A stretch of DNA of 64,000 nt from Fulvivirga ligni (GTDB lineage: Bacteria; Bacteroidota; Bacteroidia; Cytophagales; Cyclobacteriaceae), in the NCBI RefSeq assembly GCF_021389935.1, contig NZ_CP089979.1, forward strand, positions 4,817,001 through 4,881,000, in the 5' to 3' direction. Each line of letters opens with the position of its first letter. Positions within the stretch are counted from its first letter, which is position 1. Positions 34,281 to 43,745 of this stretch are shown here, piece by piece. The notes under the pieces are model-generated. The model ran no database searches. It was not told the origin of the DNA and saw only the letters and a list, made by a program, of their open reading frames with translations. The position numbers and the translations under genes are program-made.

Positions 34281-35386
34281 TGAGAGTTTCTTTATTCATA
34301 TTATTATCTACTTGTTCATTAATAATAGGTTGCCTCGAACCCTATAATCCACCAGCTATAACAAACACAGAGACTTCACTTATAATTGAAGGGAGTATTG
34401 AATCTGGCACTTCAATCATTAAATTGTCAAGGTCATCACCGCTTAATTCTGATAACGCTATCTCTCCCGAAGTAGAAGCCGAAGTGAGTATAGAAGACGA
34501 AACCGGACATGCATATGCATGTACTGAAACATCACCAGGAAGATACTCAGTCTCAGGCCTTGATATTCGAACTGGAAATCAATACAGACTGAAGATAATA
34601 ACTAAGCAAAAAGATGAATATGAATCAACTTTTGTAGAAGCTATTGAGTCACCGCCAATTGATTCTATTTATTGGGAACAAACAAAAGATGGTCTCGATC
34701 TTTATTTAGATGCACATTCTACCTCTAATCAAGAAAACCGTTACAAGTGGAGCTTTATTGAAAACTGGGAGTTTCATTCTGTCTATCCATCATTTTATGA
34801 ATATATAGGTGATGGTATAGTAAAATCTCGGCCAAACGATATATATACTTGTTATCAGTCAGATAGTTCTAAAAGCATACTAATAGGATCTAGCAACAAC
34901 CTAGAAAGCAATATTATAAGTCGCTTTCACCTACAACACATCGACAATAGTGACTGGCGACTTCAGGTAAAGTATAGTATATTGGTGAAGCAATATACCT
35001 TAACAGAAGAAGCTTTCAGCTTTTACGAAATACTTCGAAAGAATACCGAAACCACGGGTACTTTCTTCGATCCTCAGCCTTCTCCTATCAATGGTAACTT
35101 CATTTGCACTACTGACAAAACAAAACGAGCTATTGGTTATGTAGAAGCCACAGTCACCTCAAGCAAACGGATATTCATCAGCAATGACGAGTTAGAGAAT
35201 TGGGATATACCTGATAACTGCGAAACAACCAATGTTCCCCTGGATAGTGTGGATTATTATTTTGGGTACTCGCATTATATCCCCATATCCTATGAATTAG
35301 CTACTGGATCATATATAAGTTCTTCACGTGCCTGTGTAAACTGCACTCTGAGAGGGACCACGAAAAAACCAGAATTCTGGGACTAG
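34280..35386 (+). CDS. DUF4249 surface lipoprotein, partner of the STN receptor
   Basis: 368 residues, longer than the two other DUF4249 proteins here (275 and 298). Lipoprotein signal (MRVSLFILLSTCSLIIGC, lipid Cys18), then the family opening TETSLIIEGSIESGTSIIKL and a long central region with DGLDLYLDAHSTSNQENRYKWSF. The C-terminal half has several Cys residues, including NCETTN and CVNCTL. Its start shares one base with the receptor stop codon, so translation is coupled. Probable surface partner of the STN receptor. Confidence 0.88.
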   Translation: MRVSLFILLSTCSLIIGCLEPYNPPAITNTETSLIIEGSIESGTSIIKLSRSSPLNSDNAISPEVEAEVSIEDETGHAYACTETSPGRYSVSGLDIRTGNQYRLKIITKQKDEYESTFVEAIESPPIDSIYWEQTKDGLDLYLDAHSTSNQENRYKWSFIENWEFHSVYPSFYEYIGDGIVKSRPNDIYTCYQSDSSKSILIGSSNNLESNIISRFHLQHIDNSDWRLQVKYSILVKQYTLTEEAFSFYEILRKNTETTGTFFDPQPSPINGNFICTTDKTKRAIGYVEATVTSSKRIFISNDELENWDIPDNCETTNVPLDSVDYYFGYSHYIPISYELATGSYISSSRACVNCTLRGTTKKPEFWD

Positions 35387-35388
35387 AA

Positions 35389-37065
35389 ATGAACAAAAAG
35401 GTTATTATCATAACATTGCTATTATTAGCATCTGCAATAAATGCTTTTAGCTTATCTCATCAAGGTACAATACCAGACGTAGAAAGAATTTTCTTAAACA
35501 CCGATAGAGAAGGGTATGTCGCGGGTGAATTGATTTGGTTCAAAGCATATACTTTAGACAAAAACAATATCCCAAATGATCTCAGCAAGGTACTGTATAT
35601 TGAGCTAATAGACAGTGTCGGGAATTCAGTGATCCAGTCTAAACATAAAATTGATAATGGATTTGGTTCAGGCAACATTTACGTCCCTTCTTCAATTCAA
35701 ACCGGGAGATATTTAATGGTTTGCTACACATCATTAATGAGAAATTTCGATCATAAGATTTACTTTCAAAAATCTATTTCCATTATTAACTCCCATGTAA
35801 AAGTACCCAACGTAAACATCGCAAATGATAGCAAAAACCCAGTCAATGCACCTCTCAGCAGCTTCTCATCGACTAATAACCTCGTTGACCTTCAAGTAAG
35901 AAAAAAGTCATTTCCTTCAAGAGCACTTGTCAAGGTAAGCCTTCAAAACAAGAGTAAAGATATAATGTCGAATATTTCAATAAGTGTATTTCAGGCTGAT
36001 TCACTTAATCTTATAGAAAATTTAAAACTTGAAAATGTTCAGAGTTATAGTTCAGATCAGAAAATGGTATTTCTTCCAGAACTAGAGGGCCACATCAGCT
36101 ATTTCAATTCAACTGACAATCAAGGTATTACAGCTCCTGTTTATCTATCGATGCTTTCGACATCTCCTGAAATATACTCCACTACATTGAAAGAAGATGG
36201 ATCGGCCATGTTCATAACTCAGAAAGTGTATGGCAATCATAAGATGATCATTCAAGCTATAGATAATAGTATTAAATTTGAGCAGATAAGTCCCTTTTAT
36301 GGCTCCGATTCCTCATTTAGACAACCAACTTTAAAGGTCCCACCATCCTTTAAGAATACCATTGAAAGGCGAAGCATATATACACAAGTTCAGAATGTAT
36401 ATTCTAAGGATTCAATTTTTTTACAAGAAAACGCTGAAATAAAAGATGCATTCTATGGAGTGCCAGACCATGTCTATTGGCTTGATAATTATACCCGGTT
36501 CCCTACCATGGAAGAAGTATTGAGAGAATACGTTGAGCAAGTACAAGTGCGAAAGAAAGGTGACATTTACAGCTTACATGTTTGGGATAATTCTCACCAA
36601 CACTTTTTTGAATCCAACCCTATTGTATTGTTCAATGGGATTCCTATTACCAGTATGAATGAAGTCATGAAGATTGATCCCCTGAAAATTCAATCAATTG
36701 AGATAATCACATCACAGTACATTATGAGTCCTCAAGTTTGGTGGGCAGGAATAGTTAGTTTAAAATCATATCCTGATTATCAAAATGAAACACTTATAGC
36801 TGAATCTCAAAGTGTTATAGAATTCAACGGTCTCAGCCCTGAACTTAAGTTCTACTCTCCCGACTACTCCACCAACAACAATAAAAGAATTCCAGATTTC
36901 AGAAACCTACTTTACTGGGAGCCCACTGTAATTTTGGAGGCACAGAAAGCAAAAGAAATAAGTTTTTATACGTCTGATATAAAAGGGAAATATATCATCA
37001 AAATAGAAGGCTGGACTAGTAATGGTCAATTTATTCAGGCTGAAGAGACTTTTGAAGTAAAATAA
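35389..37065 (+). CDS. Secreted MG2 (macroglobulin-like) domain protein
   Basis: 558 residues with a signal peptide (IITLLLLASAINAFS). The first mature domain (about 25-130) has the MG2-type pattern: VERIFLNTDREGYVAGELIWFKAYTL, LIDSVGNSVIQSKHKI, GNIYVPSSIQTGRYLMVCYTS. This beta-sandwich occurs in alpha-2-macroglobulins and in Bacteroidota surface proteins next to TonB receptors. A second part (about 300-470) includes YWLDNYTRFPTMEEVLREYVEQV and IQSIEIITSQYIMSPQVWWAG, which resembles a plug-domain remnant (the VLREYVxxVxVRKKG pattern). The gene begins three bases after the DUF4249 stop, so it belongs to the receptor operon and may assist uptake. No thioester motif is seen. Confidence 0.7.
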   Translation: MNKKVIIITLLLLASAINAFSLSHQGTIPDVERIFLNTDREGYVAGELIWFKAYTLDKNNIPNDLSKVLYIELIDSVGNSVIQSKHKIDNGFGSGNIYVPSSIQTGRYLMVCYTSLMRNFDHKIYFQKSISIINSHVKVPNVNIANDSKNPVNAPLSSFSSTNNLVDLQVRKKSFPSRALVKVSLQNKSKDIMSNISISVFQADSLNLIENLKLENVQSYSSDQKMVFLPELEGHISYFNSTDNQGITAPVYLSMLSTSPEIYSTTLKEDGSAMFITQKVYGNHKMIIQAIDNSIKFEQISPFYGSDSSFRQPTLKVPPSFKNTIERRSIYTQVQNVYSKDSIFLQENAEIKDAFYGVPDHVYWLDNYTRFPTMEEVLREYVEQVQVRKKGDIYSLHVWDNSHQHFFESNPIVLFNGIPITSMNEVMKIDPLKIQSIEIITSQYIMSPQVWWAGIVSLKSYPDYQNETLIAESQSVIEFNGLSPELKFYSPDYSTNNNKRIPDFRNLLYWEPTVILEAQKAKEISFYTSDIKGKYIIKIEGWTSNGQFIQAEETFEVK

Positions 37066-37094
37066 TCCATAGCTTTATTGTTGAAAGCTATTTT

Positions 37095-38309
37095 ATGTCT
37101 AAATACATTTTACTTCTTACTTTTCTGGCTTTTGCTCATGTAAAGGCCCACTCCCAAACCAAAACTGATCTACTGCTGATAGCAGAGTCTTCTTGGGAAA
37201 AAGGAGATACCACTCAGGCTCTCAAGCAGTTTCATGATATTCTGAGGGTGTATCCTCAAAGTTTTACTGCTGCCAAAAGGCTAGCTGAAATCTATCTGAT
37301 TAAAAATGAATATGGGCCGGCGGTTCAGTATTGTAATATTGCCCTTGATGTAACAGACAATTATCAAGCGCAGGCAGACGAGGCTTTAAAAACATTAACC
37401 GACTCGGCAGCCATAGCCATAGAGAAGGATAAGATTGCACATTATATTGACGATAGAGCCAGCATTCATCACCTAAAAGGTAATATCCGCCTGAAACAGA
37501 TGAGAACACAGGATGCCATCAAGGAATATAAGGCTTCTCTGGAGCTGGTGAACAGTACGGAGGCCTCCATTGACCTGGCCCTGGTATACCTTGAAATTGG
37601 CTTCAGCAGAGATGCTATCGGAATTTTACAACAGGTAATCAATAAAGAACCAGACCATGCCAGAGGCTACTTTAACCTGGCCAATGTGTACAATAAACTC
37701 CAAATGCCAGACAGTGCATTCATATATTATGACAAGGCCATTGAGCGTGATCCTGATTTAAAGTGGCCTTATTTGTATCAAGGTCGTCTGCTTACCAAGA
37801 ATGAGAAATTTGAAAAAGCCGTAGAAAGTTATGACCACTTCATCGCCCTTGACAGTACCAACGAAGAGGTGTATTTCAGACGTGCTGTTCTAAAGAGTGA
37901 GTTGAGAAATTGGTCCAGCGCTGTACAGGACTGGCAAAAAGTACTCTCTTTAAACCCTAACAATGCCGATGCCTGGAGAAATCAGGGGCTTAGCTACTTT
38001 CAGATGGCCAATTATGACTCTGCCATTATGAGCTTCGATCAGGCCTTGAAATTCAATCCAGAAGAAAGTTATACCTACATTAATCGTGGCTACAGCTATT
38101 ACCTTAAAGGCGAACCAAAGAAGGCTTTGGAAGATCTAGATTATGGATTGAAGGGTTTGAAAAACTACTATCTGGGGTATTATTTCAGGGCACTTACCTT
38201 ACACCAACTAGGCAAAAAGAAAGATGCTTGTGAAGATATTCAAAAGGCACTCTCTCTTGGCATGAAGCAGTCAGCCATAGAAGAGAAAGTGTTTAAAAAA
38301 TGCTTTTAA
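37095..38309 (+). CDS. Secreted tetratricopeptide-repeat protein
   Basis: 404 residues. Signal peptide (LLLTFLAFAHVKAHSQ) followed by about nine to ten TPR-like helical pairs, with recurring patterns such as AxxxYDKAIERDPDLKWPYLYQG, AVESYDHFIALDSTNEEVYFRRA and AIMSFDQALKFNPEESYTYINRGYSYYLKG. The last repeat is DACEDIQKALSLG. No enzymatic domain is seen, so it is probably a scaffold or envelope protein. It starts 29 bases after the MG2-domain gene and may belong to the same operon. Confidence 0.88.
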   Translation: MSKYILLLTFLAFAHVKAHSQTKTDLLLIAESSWEKGDTTQALKQFHDILRVYPQSFTAAKRLAEIYLIKNEYGPAVQYCNIALDVTDNYQAQADEALKTLTDSAAIAIEKDKIAHYIDDRASIHHLKGNIRLKQMRTQDAIKEYKASLELVNSTEASIDLALVYLEIGFSRDAIGILQQVINKEPDHARGYFNLANVYNKLQMPDSAFIYYDKAIERDPDLKWPYLYQGRLLTKNEKFEKAVESYDHFIALDSTNEEVYFRRAVLKSELRNWSSAVQDWQKVLSLNPNNADAWRNQGLSYFQMANYDSAIMSFDQALKFNPEESYTYINRGYSYYLKGEPKKALEDLDYGLKGLKNYYLGYYFRALTLHQLGKKKDACEDIQKALSLGMKQSAIEEKVFKKCF

Positions 38310-38313
38310 TCCA

Positions 38314-39540
38314 TTGAACCAAAACAACCACTTTGATGTCATTATAATTGGTGCCGGACCTGCAGGCACAGCAGCGGCCATTGAACTTGGGAAAGCCAAT
38401 GCAAAGGTGGCGGTAATTGATAAGGCCGTTTTTCCCAGAGATAAAACCTGTGGAGATGCATTAAGTGTAGACGTTATCAATCAGCTAGAAAAACTCTCCC
38501 CCGAGCTGGCACAAGATTTCCAATCACTCAGCGACAAAACGGCATCTTACGGAGTAAAGATTGTAGCTCCAAATCAAAAAGAGGTAGAGATACCGTTTCT
38601 TTATCAGGGAGAGGAAAAATGCGGCTATATATGTCCACGGCTTAGCTTTGACCACCTGCTTTTCAAGCATATGAAATCTTACTCGTCGGTGGAAGTTTTT
38701 GAAGGTCAGAAGGTTAGTTCAATTATTAGGACTAAAGATGTGGTCTCTGTGATTACAGAGGGTCAAACTTTCTCTGCGCCACTGATAATAGGTGCGGATG
38801 GAGCACAAAGTGTCGTAGCCAAACAGTTGGCGGAACAACGCCTGGACAAGAAGCACCATAGTGGTGGATTAAGAGTTTACTACGAGCAGATTGAGGGCTT
38901 TACCTCTGACAATAAAATTGAACTACATTTCTTTAAGAATATTCTACCCGGCTATTTATGGATATTTCCATTACCTAATGGAAAAGCCAACGTAGGTTTG
39001 GGTATGCTCTCATCCGTAATCTCATCTAAAAAGATTAACCTTAAGGAGGTACTAAAGGAGCTCCTGAGCAACCACCCTTCATTAAAGGAGCGCTTTTCAA
39101 CTTCAAAACCTTTGGAAAGTATTAAAGGTTTTGGGCTGCCTCTAGGCTCCAAAAAACGATCAGTTTCTGGAGATAATTACCTACTGACTGGTGATGCCGC
39201 CGGCCTGATAGATCCCTTCAGTGGTGAAGGCATTGGGAATGCTTTAAGAAGCGGGCGTTTTGCAGCGGATCACGCTCTCCTATGCCTCAAGACTAATGAC
39301 TTCTCAAAGGAATTTAACGTGCAATACGATAATTATTTGTTTGGGAAAATCTGGAATGAGCTACAAATAAGTCATACTTTACAACGGTTGTGTAAATATC
39401 CCAGGGTATTTAATTTTGTAGTAAACAAGGCCAGAAAAAGTCCTCATGTACATAATTTTCTGGTAGACTCTTTGGCCAATGTAAGCGTAAAAAAACACCT
39501 TTCAAATCCAGTGTTTTATTTCAAATTACTGTTTAGGTAG
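38314..39540 (+). CDS. FAD-dependent oxidoreductase, geranylgeranyl-reductase family
   Basis: 408 residues. The reading begins with TTG at 38314 (no ATG is available nearby), five bases after the TPR gene stop codon. N-terminal Rossmann motif DVIIIGAGPAGTAAAIELGK and CGDALSVD, a middle ATG motif around IIGADGAQSVVAK, and FAD-contact GDAAGLIDPFSGEGIGNAL. These are the marks of the geranylgeranyl reductase/squalene epoxidase-like flavoprotein family. Substrates in this family include isoprenoid chains of lipids and quinones, but it cannot be assigned here. Its 3' end overlaps the convergent CheY-like gene by eight bases. Confidence 0.85.
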   Translation: MNQNNHFDVIIIGAGPAGTAAAIELGKANAKVAVIDKAVFPRDKTCGDALSVDVINQLEKLSPELAQDFQSLSDKTASYGVKIVAPNQKEVEIPFLYQGEEKCGYICPRLSFDHLLFKHMKSYSSVEVFEGQKVSSIIRTKDVVSVITEGQTFSAPLIIGADGAQSVVAKQLAEQRLDKKHHSGGLRVYYEQIEGFTSDNKIELHFFKNILPGYLWIFPLPNGKANVGLGMLSSVISSKKINLKEVLKELLSNHPSLKERFSTSKPLESIKGFGLPLGSKKRSVSGDNYLLTGDAAGLIDPFSGEGIGNALRSGRFAADHALLCLKTNDFSKEFNVQYDNYLFGKIWNELQISHTLQRLCKYPRVFNFVVNKARKSPHVHNFLVDSLANVSVKKHLSNPVFYFKLLFR

Positions 39541-39901
39541 CGGAAGATAACAGGGACTGAACAGACTCCTCCATGTCCTTTAAGCTGAAAGGCTTTTCTA
39601 TAAATGCATCTGCACCGCCTTCTTCTGCTAATGCCCTCGCATCTTTGCTGGCGGTGAAAAGCAATACGGGCGTTTTAGAAAATTCAGCATCCTTTTTTAT
39701 CAGCTGCGTGGCCTTTACTCCACCTATTGTAGGAATCCAGTTATCCATAATAACTGCATCAGGTCTCACCACTGTTAGATCAGCTATTACCTCCCCGCAT
39801 GACTGACGTGTATGCACCTCATACCCGTTTCTCTCCAGGATATATTTACATATCTCAAGGATGTCATCATCGTCATCGTAGACCAAAATTTTCGTAGCCA
39901 T
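39533..39901 (-). CDS. CheY-like single-domain response regulator
   Basis: 122 residues of receiver domain alone: acidic cluster VYDDDDDILEICKYIL, phospho-acceptor Asp53 (VIMDNWIPTIGG), Thr83, and Lys102 (FIEKPFSLKD). No output domain follows, so it signals by protein contact or passes phosphate on. The six-PAS kinase gene lies 72 bases upstream in the same direction and is the natural partner. The 3' end overlaps the reductase gene by eight bases on the opposite strand. Confidence 0.92.
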   Translation of the reverse strand: MATKILVYDDDDDILEICKYILERNGYEVHTRQSCGEVIADLTVVRPDAVIMDNWIPTIGGVKATQLIKKDAEFSKTPVLLFTASKDARALAEEGGADAFIEKPFSLKDMEESVQSLLSSAT

Positions 39902-39973
39902 AAATATAAATGTATGGTTTTATATTCAGGCTAACAAAGCTACGCTGAATAAGTTATAATTTAAGTTGAGAAT

Positions 39974-42943
39974 TTACGCTTTGGCTAATTTAAAGTAGAA
40001 TCTAGACCCTTCTCCTTCTTTACTTTCTACCTGAAGCTGACTTTGGTGTCTGGCTATAATCTCAGAACTAATGTATAATCCAAGACCCACACCCTGGAAA
40101 TCGTGATATGCTTGTTCTACTCTGAAGAAACGATCGAATATATGCTCCATTTGCTCTGCAGGTATGCCTATGCCATGATCAATGACTGAAATCTCCACGG
40201 CATCAGCCAAATCTTTAGCTTCTACAATCACCTCTTTTTTATTAGGTGAATATTTAATGGCGTTAGTCAGCAAATTACAAACTACCTGCTCAAGCCTTAC
40301 CTTATCACCTATAATTACCTGATTAAAATCTCCCTTAATAATTACTTGATGGCCCTTGCTTTGGTGAATCATCTGTTCCACACAATCTTCTACAATTTCT
40401 GCCACTGTAAATTCAGAAAAATGATATTCTAACTTACCTGATTGTATTCGAGAGACATCTAGCAGATCATTAATTAAGCCCAAAAGCTTATCAACATGAG
40501 TAGAAGCCTTACCAACAAACCTACCTATCATATCGTAGGCTTTATCTTCAAGCAATGTTTCTATGATTTCTATGGATCCCTTAATGCTGGTCACCGGAGT
40601 TTTCAGTTCATGAGATGCTACGCTTATGAACTCATCTTTTTGCTGTTCCAGCTGCTTTAATTTGGTAATATCTCTGGATACAGCCGTTAAAGCTTCCACT
40701 TTACCCTTTCCATCATAAACTGGAGCAATGAGGATATCCCACCATTTTGGTGTTCCTTTTACAGTGGCTTTAAAGCCTTGAAAATGGCTAATATTTCCTT
40801 TTATAGCGCCATCCACTGCTTCTTGAACCTTCTTCCTGTCCTCTCCATCCCAGAAGTGAATCCAGTTTTTACCTTTTATGATATCGAAACTGTCTAACTC
40901 CAGCATTTTAAGCCCTTGCTTATTAATGCTTTGCAAAGTTCCATCGAAATCCAAAGCCTTTATACAATCAGGACTACTTTCTAATAACAACCGGTTGTAC
41001 TCCTCACTTTTCCTAAGGGCTTCTTCTGCATCTCTCAGATCAGTGATATCTGTATTGGTACCAAACCAATGTTTTACCTTCCCTTCCTCATCCCTTATCG
41101 GCACTGCTCTGGATAGAAACCACCGGTAACTACCATCTCTTCCTTTAAGAGGGAAAGTGTCTTCCCAAACCACGCCTTTGGCAAAAGATTCACTGATTTT
41201 ATTGGCCACTCTATCCACATGTTCAGGATGGTGGCACCTTTTCCATCCCCAACCTTTTACCTGCTCCAGGGTTGTACCTGTGTAATCATACCATCTACGG
41301 TTATACCAGGTAATGTCACCTGATTCATCTGTTATCCAAGCCAGCTGAGATATATTATCGGCTAAGGTTCTAAAGTGTTCTTCACTATCTCTAAGGGCTT
41401 TTTCGATCTCTTTACTACTCGTAATATCAATCATAGAACCTATTATCCTCAAGGCTCTCCCTTCCGAATTATACTGAATATAGGCACGATCCAAAATTTC
41501 TGCATAGCTACCATCAGATCTTTTGAATCTATACTCCATCATCCAAGAAGTGGCTTTTGCTTCTAATAATTCTTTGAAAGTGAAAGAAATTCTAGGAAAG
41601 TCATCCGGATGAACTCGCTGTTCCCACCAGCTTAATTCACTAATGGTATCATTATATTCATAACCAAAAACATCGGTCATGGCATCATTCCACCAAAGCC
41701 TATCGTTTTGTAGGTCCCAATCCCAAATTACATCTTTAGTAGCTTTAGATATGAGATCAAACCGATGGTTGATAACCCTGAGTTCTTCTTCAATCAATTT
41801 TTGATTATGGATATCAGTATTGGTTCCCAACCACATCTCAATCTTGCCTTCCTCATTTCTTACAGGCTCCGCACGGCCCAGGTGCCATCGGTAAGCACCA
41901 TCATATCTTCTCAGCCTGTATTCTATCTCATAGCTTTCGCCACTGCTTAGTGCTCGCTGCCAGGTTTCTACAGTTCTTTCCAAATCATCAGGGTGATGAA
42001 TCGGCTTATCTTTCCAGCCCCAGCCTTCAGTATTCTCTGTATTCTTCACATAGTCATACCAGCGCTGATTATAGTATATGATATCCCCTACAGCATCGGC
42101 CACAAAAGCCATTTGAGGCATAGCTTCGGCATAAGTTTGGAATAGAAACTGATTTTTCTTCTCAATTTCTTCACTGAGCTTTCTATCAGTAATATCTGCA
42201 ATGAACCCCTCTATAAAAGTATTCCCTTTTTTATCGGAAATGCTTTGTCCTCTATCTGAAAGCCAGGTATAGTTTCCCTCCTTGGTCTTTATTCGATAAT
42301 TTAAAGTGTAGTTAGATGATTGACCACTACTGATCTCCTCGAGCGCATCATTCAAGGCCATTTGATCATCTGGATGGATGATGTTTTTCCATACAAAATC
42401 TGCCTCAAGTTCATCCAGGTCGTAACCACTTATTTCAGCCACGCCTATACTCATGAAGACAAAGTTCCATGGATCATTTACATTAAATCGATAAACGCCT
42501 CCTGGTAGGTTGGTAAGGAGATGATCTAATCGTTGGGCATTGGCTTCCAGTTCCTTACGCTTATGATGTTCATCGGTGAAATCCACCCCATGCATAACTA
42601 CTCCAATGGTTTTACCTAAATCATTTTTATAAGGATGAAAAATGAATTTAATACAAAGGGCCTTTCCCTTTATTTTGGAATTAAATACAATTTCCTCTTC
42701 TATAGCCTCATCATAAAAGGCTACTTTTTTTAATACGGAAACTATATCTAATGGCCATTGAAATGTAATGCTCTCGAAAGGCTTTGCTATAAGCTCTTCC
42801 CCGCTCTTTAATAGCTTTCTGAACGAATAATTCGCAAACTCCAGAACATAACTATCACCTACCAGAACCGCATCATAGGTGGGCGCATTCATAAGTACAT
42901 CAGATAACTTATGGTCCTGTACGTAAGCGTTAGTATTTTCCAT
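39974..42943 (-). CDS. Cytosolic six-PAS sensor histidine kinase
   Basis: 989 residues, no signal peptide or transmembrane segment. About six PAS domains occupy residues 15-125, 136-256, 265-380, 390-510, 520-636 and 645-762; several end with WLGTNTDI or similar PAC motifs. The kinase core has His778 (FISVASHELKTPVTSIKG), N-box LLTNAIKYSPN, G1 DHGIGIP, F-box IFDRFFR and G2 VGLGLYISSEII. The third and fifth PAS domains are similar to each other (GWGWK and HHPE/HHPD), suggesting internal duplication. The cytosolic layout implies sensing of redox state, light or small molecules; ligands are unknown. A stand-alone receiver gene follows it. Confidence 0.93.
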   Translation of the reverse strand: MENTNAYVQDHKLSDVLMNAPTYDAVLVGDSYVLEFANYSFRKLLKSGEELIAKPFESITFQWPLDIVSVLKKVAFYDEAIEEEIVFNSKIKGKALCIKFIFHPYKNDLGKTIGVVMHGVDFTDEHHKRKELEANAQRLDHLLTNLPGGVYRFNVNDPWNFVFMSIGVAEISGYDLDELEADFVWKNIIHPDDQMALNDALEEISSGQSSNYTLNYRIKTKEGNYTWLSDRGQSISDKKGNTFIEGFIADITDRKLSEEIEKKNQFLFQTYAEAMPQMAFVADAVGDIIYYNQRWYDYVKNTENTEGWGWKDKPIHHPDDLERTVETWQRALSSGESYEIEYRLRRYDGAYRWHLGRAEPVRNEEGKIEMWLGTNTDIHNQKLIEEELRVINHRFDLISKATKDVIWDWDLQNDRLWWNDAMTDVFGYEYNDTISELSWWEQRVHPDDFPRISFTFKELLEAKATSWMMEYRFKRSDGSYAEILDRAYIQYNSEGRALRIIGSMIDITSSKEIEKALRDSEEHFRTLADNISQLAWITDESGDITWYNRRWYDYTGTTLEQVKGWGWKRCHHPEHVDRVANKISESFAKGVVWEDTFPLKGRDGSYRWFLSRAVPIRDEEGKVKHWFGTNTDITDLRDAEEALRKSEEYNRLLLESSPDCIKALDFDGTLQSINKQGLKMLELDSFDIIKGKNWIHFWDGEDRKKVQEAVDGAIKGNISHFQGFKATVKGTPKWWDILIAPVYDGKGKVEALTAVSRDITKLKQLEQQKDEFISVASHELKTPVTSIKGSIEIIETLLEDKAYDMIGRFVGKASTHVDKLLGLINDLLDVSRIQSGKLEYHFSEFTVAEIVEDCVEQMIHQSKGHQVIIKGDFNQVIIGDKVRLEQVVCNLLTNAIKYSPNKKEVIVEAKDLADAVEISVIDHGIGIPAEQMEHIFDRFFRVEQAYHDFQGVGLGLYISSEIIARHQSQLQVESKEGEGSRFYFKLAKA

Positions 42944-43029
42944 GGATCAAAGTCAATAACCAAAAGAATTACGGTATATCCTAATTATTACCGCTTAATC
43001 CTATGTTTAGAGAAACGTTAAATTATTAC

Positions 43030-43527
43030 TTAAGTTGTTAGAATAAGCTGCATAAATACCAGCTCAAGCCATTCATCAAATTTAAAGCCTACATCCTTCA
43101 TACGCCCCACTTCCTGAAAGCCAAATTTCTCATGAAACCGGCAGCTATCAAGGTTTGAAGCATCAATACCTGCTATCATAGACCTGTAGCCCTGCTCTCT
43201 GGCAATATCTATAAGCTTCTGAAGTAATATTTTACCGTACCCTTTACCTCGGTAGTCTAACTGAATATAAATAGAATGCTCTACAGTAAACTTATACCCT
43301 TCCTTGGGTCTGAATCGATCATAGGTTCCGTATCCTATAACCTTACCTTCGTCTTCAATCACTAATATTGGTATGCGCTTCTGCCTCTTTTGCTCAAACC
43401 ATAGCTCAATGAAATGCTGGCTTTTAACGTCGTAATCGTAAATACTTTTTGAATGAAGGATCTCGTAATTTAAAATTTCTAAAATCGCCCCTGAATCTCC
43501 TACTCTTGCTTCTCTTACCTTGCTCAT
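43030..43527 (-). CDS. GNAT-family N-acetyltransferase
   Basis: 165 residues. The acetyl-CoA fold pattern is present: motif A region VEHSIYIQLDYRGKGYGKILLQKLIDIAREQGYRSM, with the R/QxxGxG/A pyrophosphate-binding loop as RGKGYG, then IAGIDASNLDSCRFHEKFGFQEVGRM. It resembles the phosphinothricin/PAT-like branch (SKVREARVGDSGAILEILNYEI at the start). The acceptor is not known. Single gene, divergent from fabH; the 218-base gap shows no other gene. Confidence 0.9.
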   Translation of the reverse strand: MSKVREARVGDSGAILEILNYEILHSKSIYDYDVKSQHFIELWFEQKRQKRIPILVIEDEGKVIGYGTYDRFRPKEGYKFTVEHSIYIQLDYRGKGYGKILLQKLIDIAREQGYRSMIAGIDASNLDSCRFHEKFGFQEVGRMKDVGFKFDEWLELVFMQLILTT

Positions 43528-43719
43528 CTTTAGCCTTCAAAAAGATACAATGATAATGAAACTCACCTTACCATTTGCACTACCAGAAACATTATTAACC
43601 ATATCATTTCTAAAAGGATATTTAATCCGAAAATCTCCACATATCCGCTTAAATTGCTATCGATTTCGGAGTTAGAATATGAGGCAAGGATTTAGCTAAC
43701 TAACATTAGTTAATTTTGT

Positions 43720-43727
43720 TATATTTG
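43720..43727 (+). promoter_or_regulatory. Possible -7 element of fabH
   Basis: TATATTTG fits the Bacteroidota -7 consensus TAnnTTTG. Transcription would start about seven bases further on, leaving a leader of about 12 bases to the ATG at 43746. No convincing TTTG -33 box is at the usual distance. Confidence 0.35.
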
Positions 43728-43745
43728 TTCAATAACGAGAGAAAA

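Noticed and set aside
38271-38480. Frames across the TPR gene/reductase junction on the minus strand
   Set aside because: No domain pattern; both flanking plus-strand genes are well supported.
43716-43745. Longer start of fabH
   Set aside because: The ten additional residues do not match the FabH N-terminus, and the putative promoter overlaps them.
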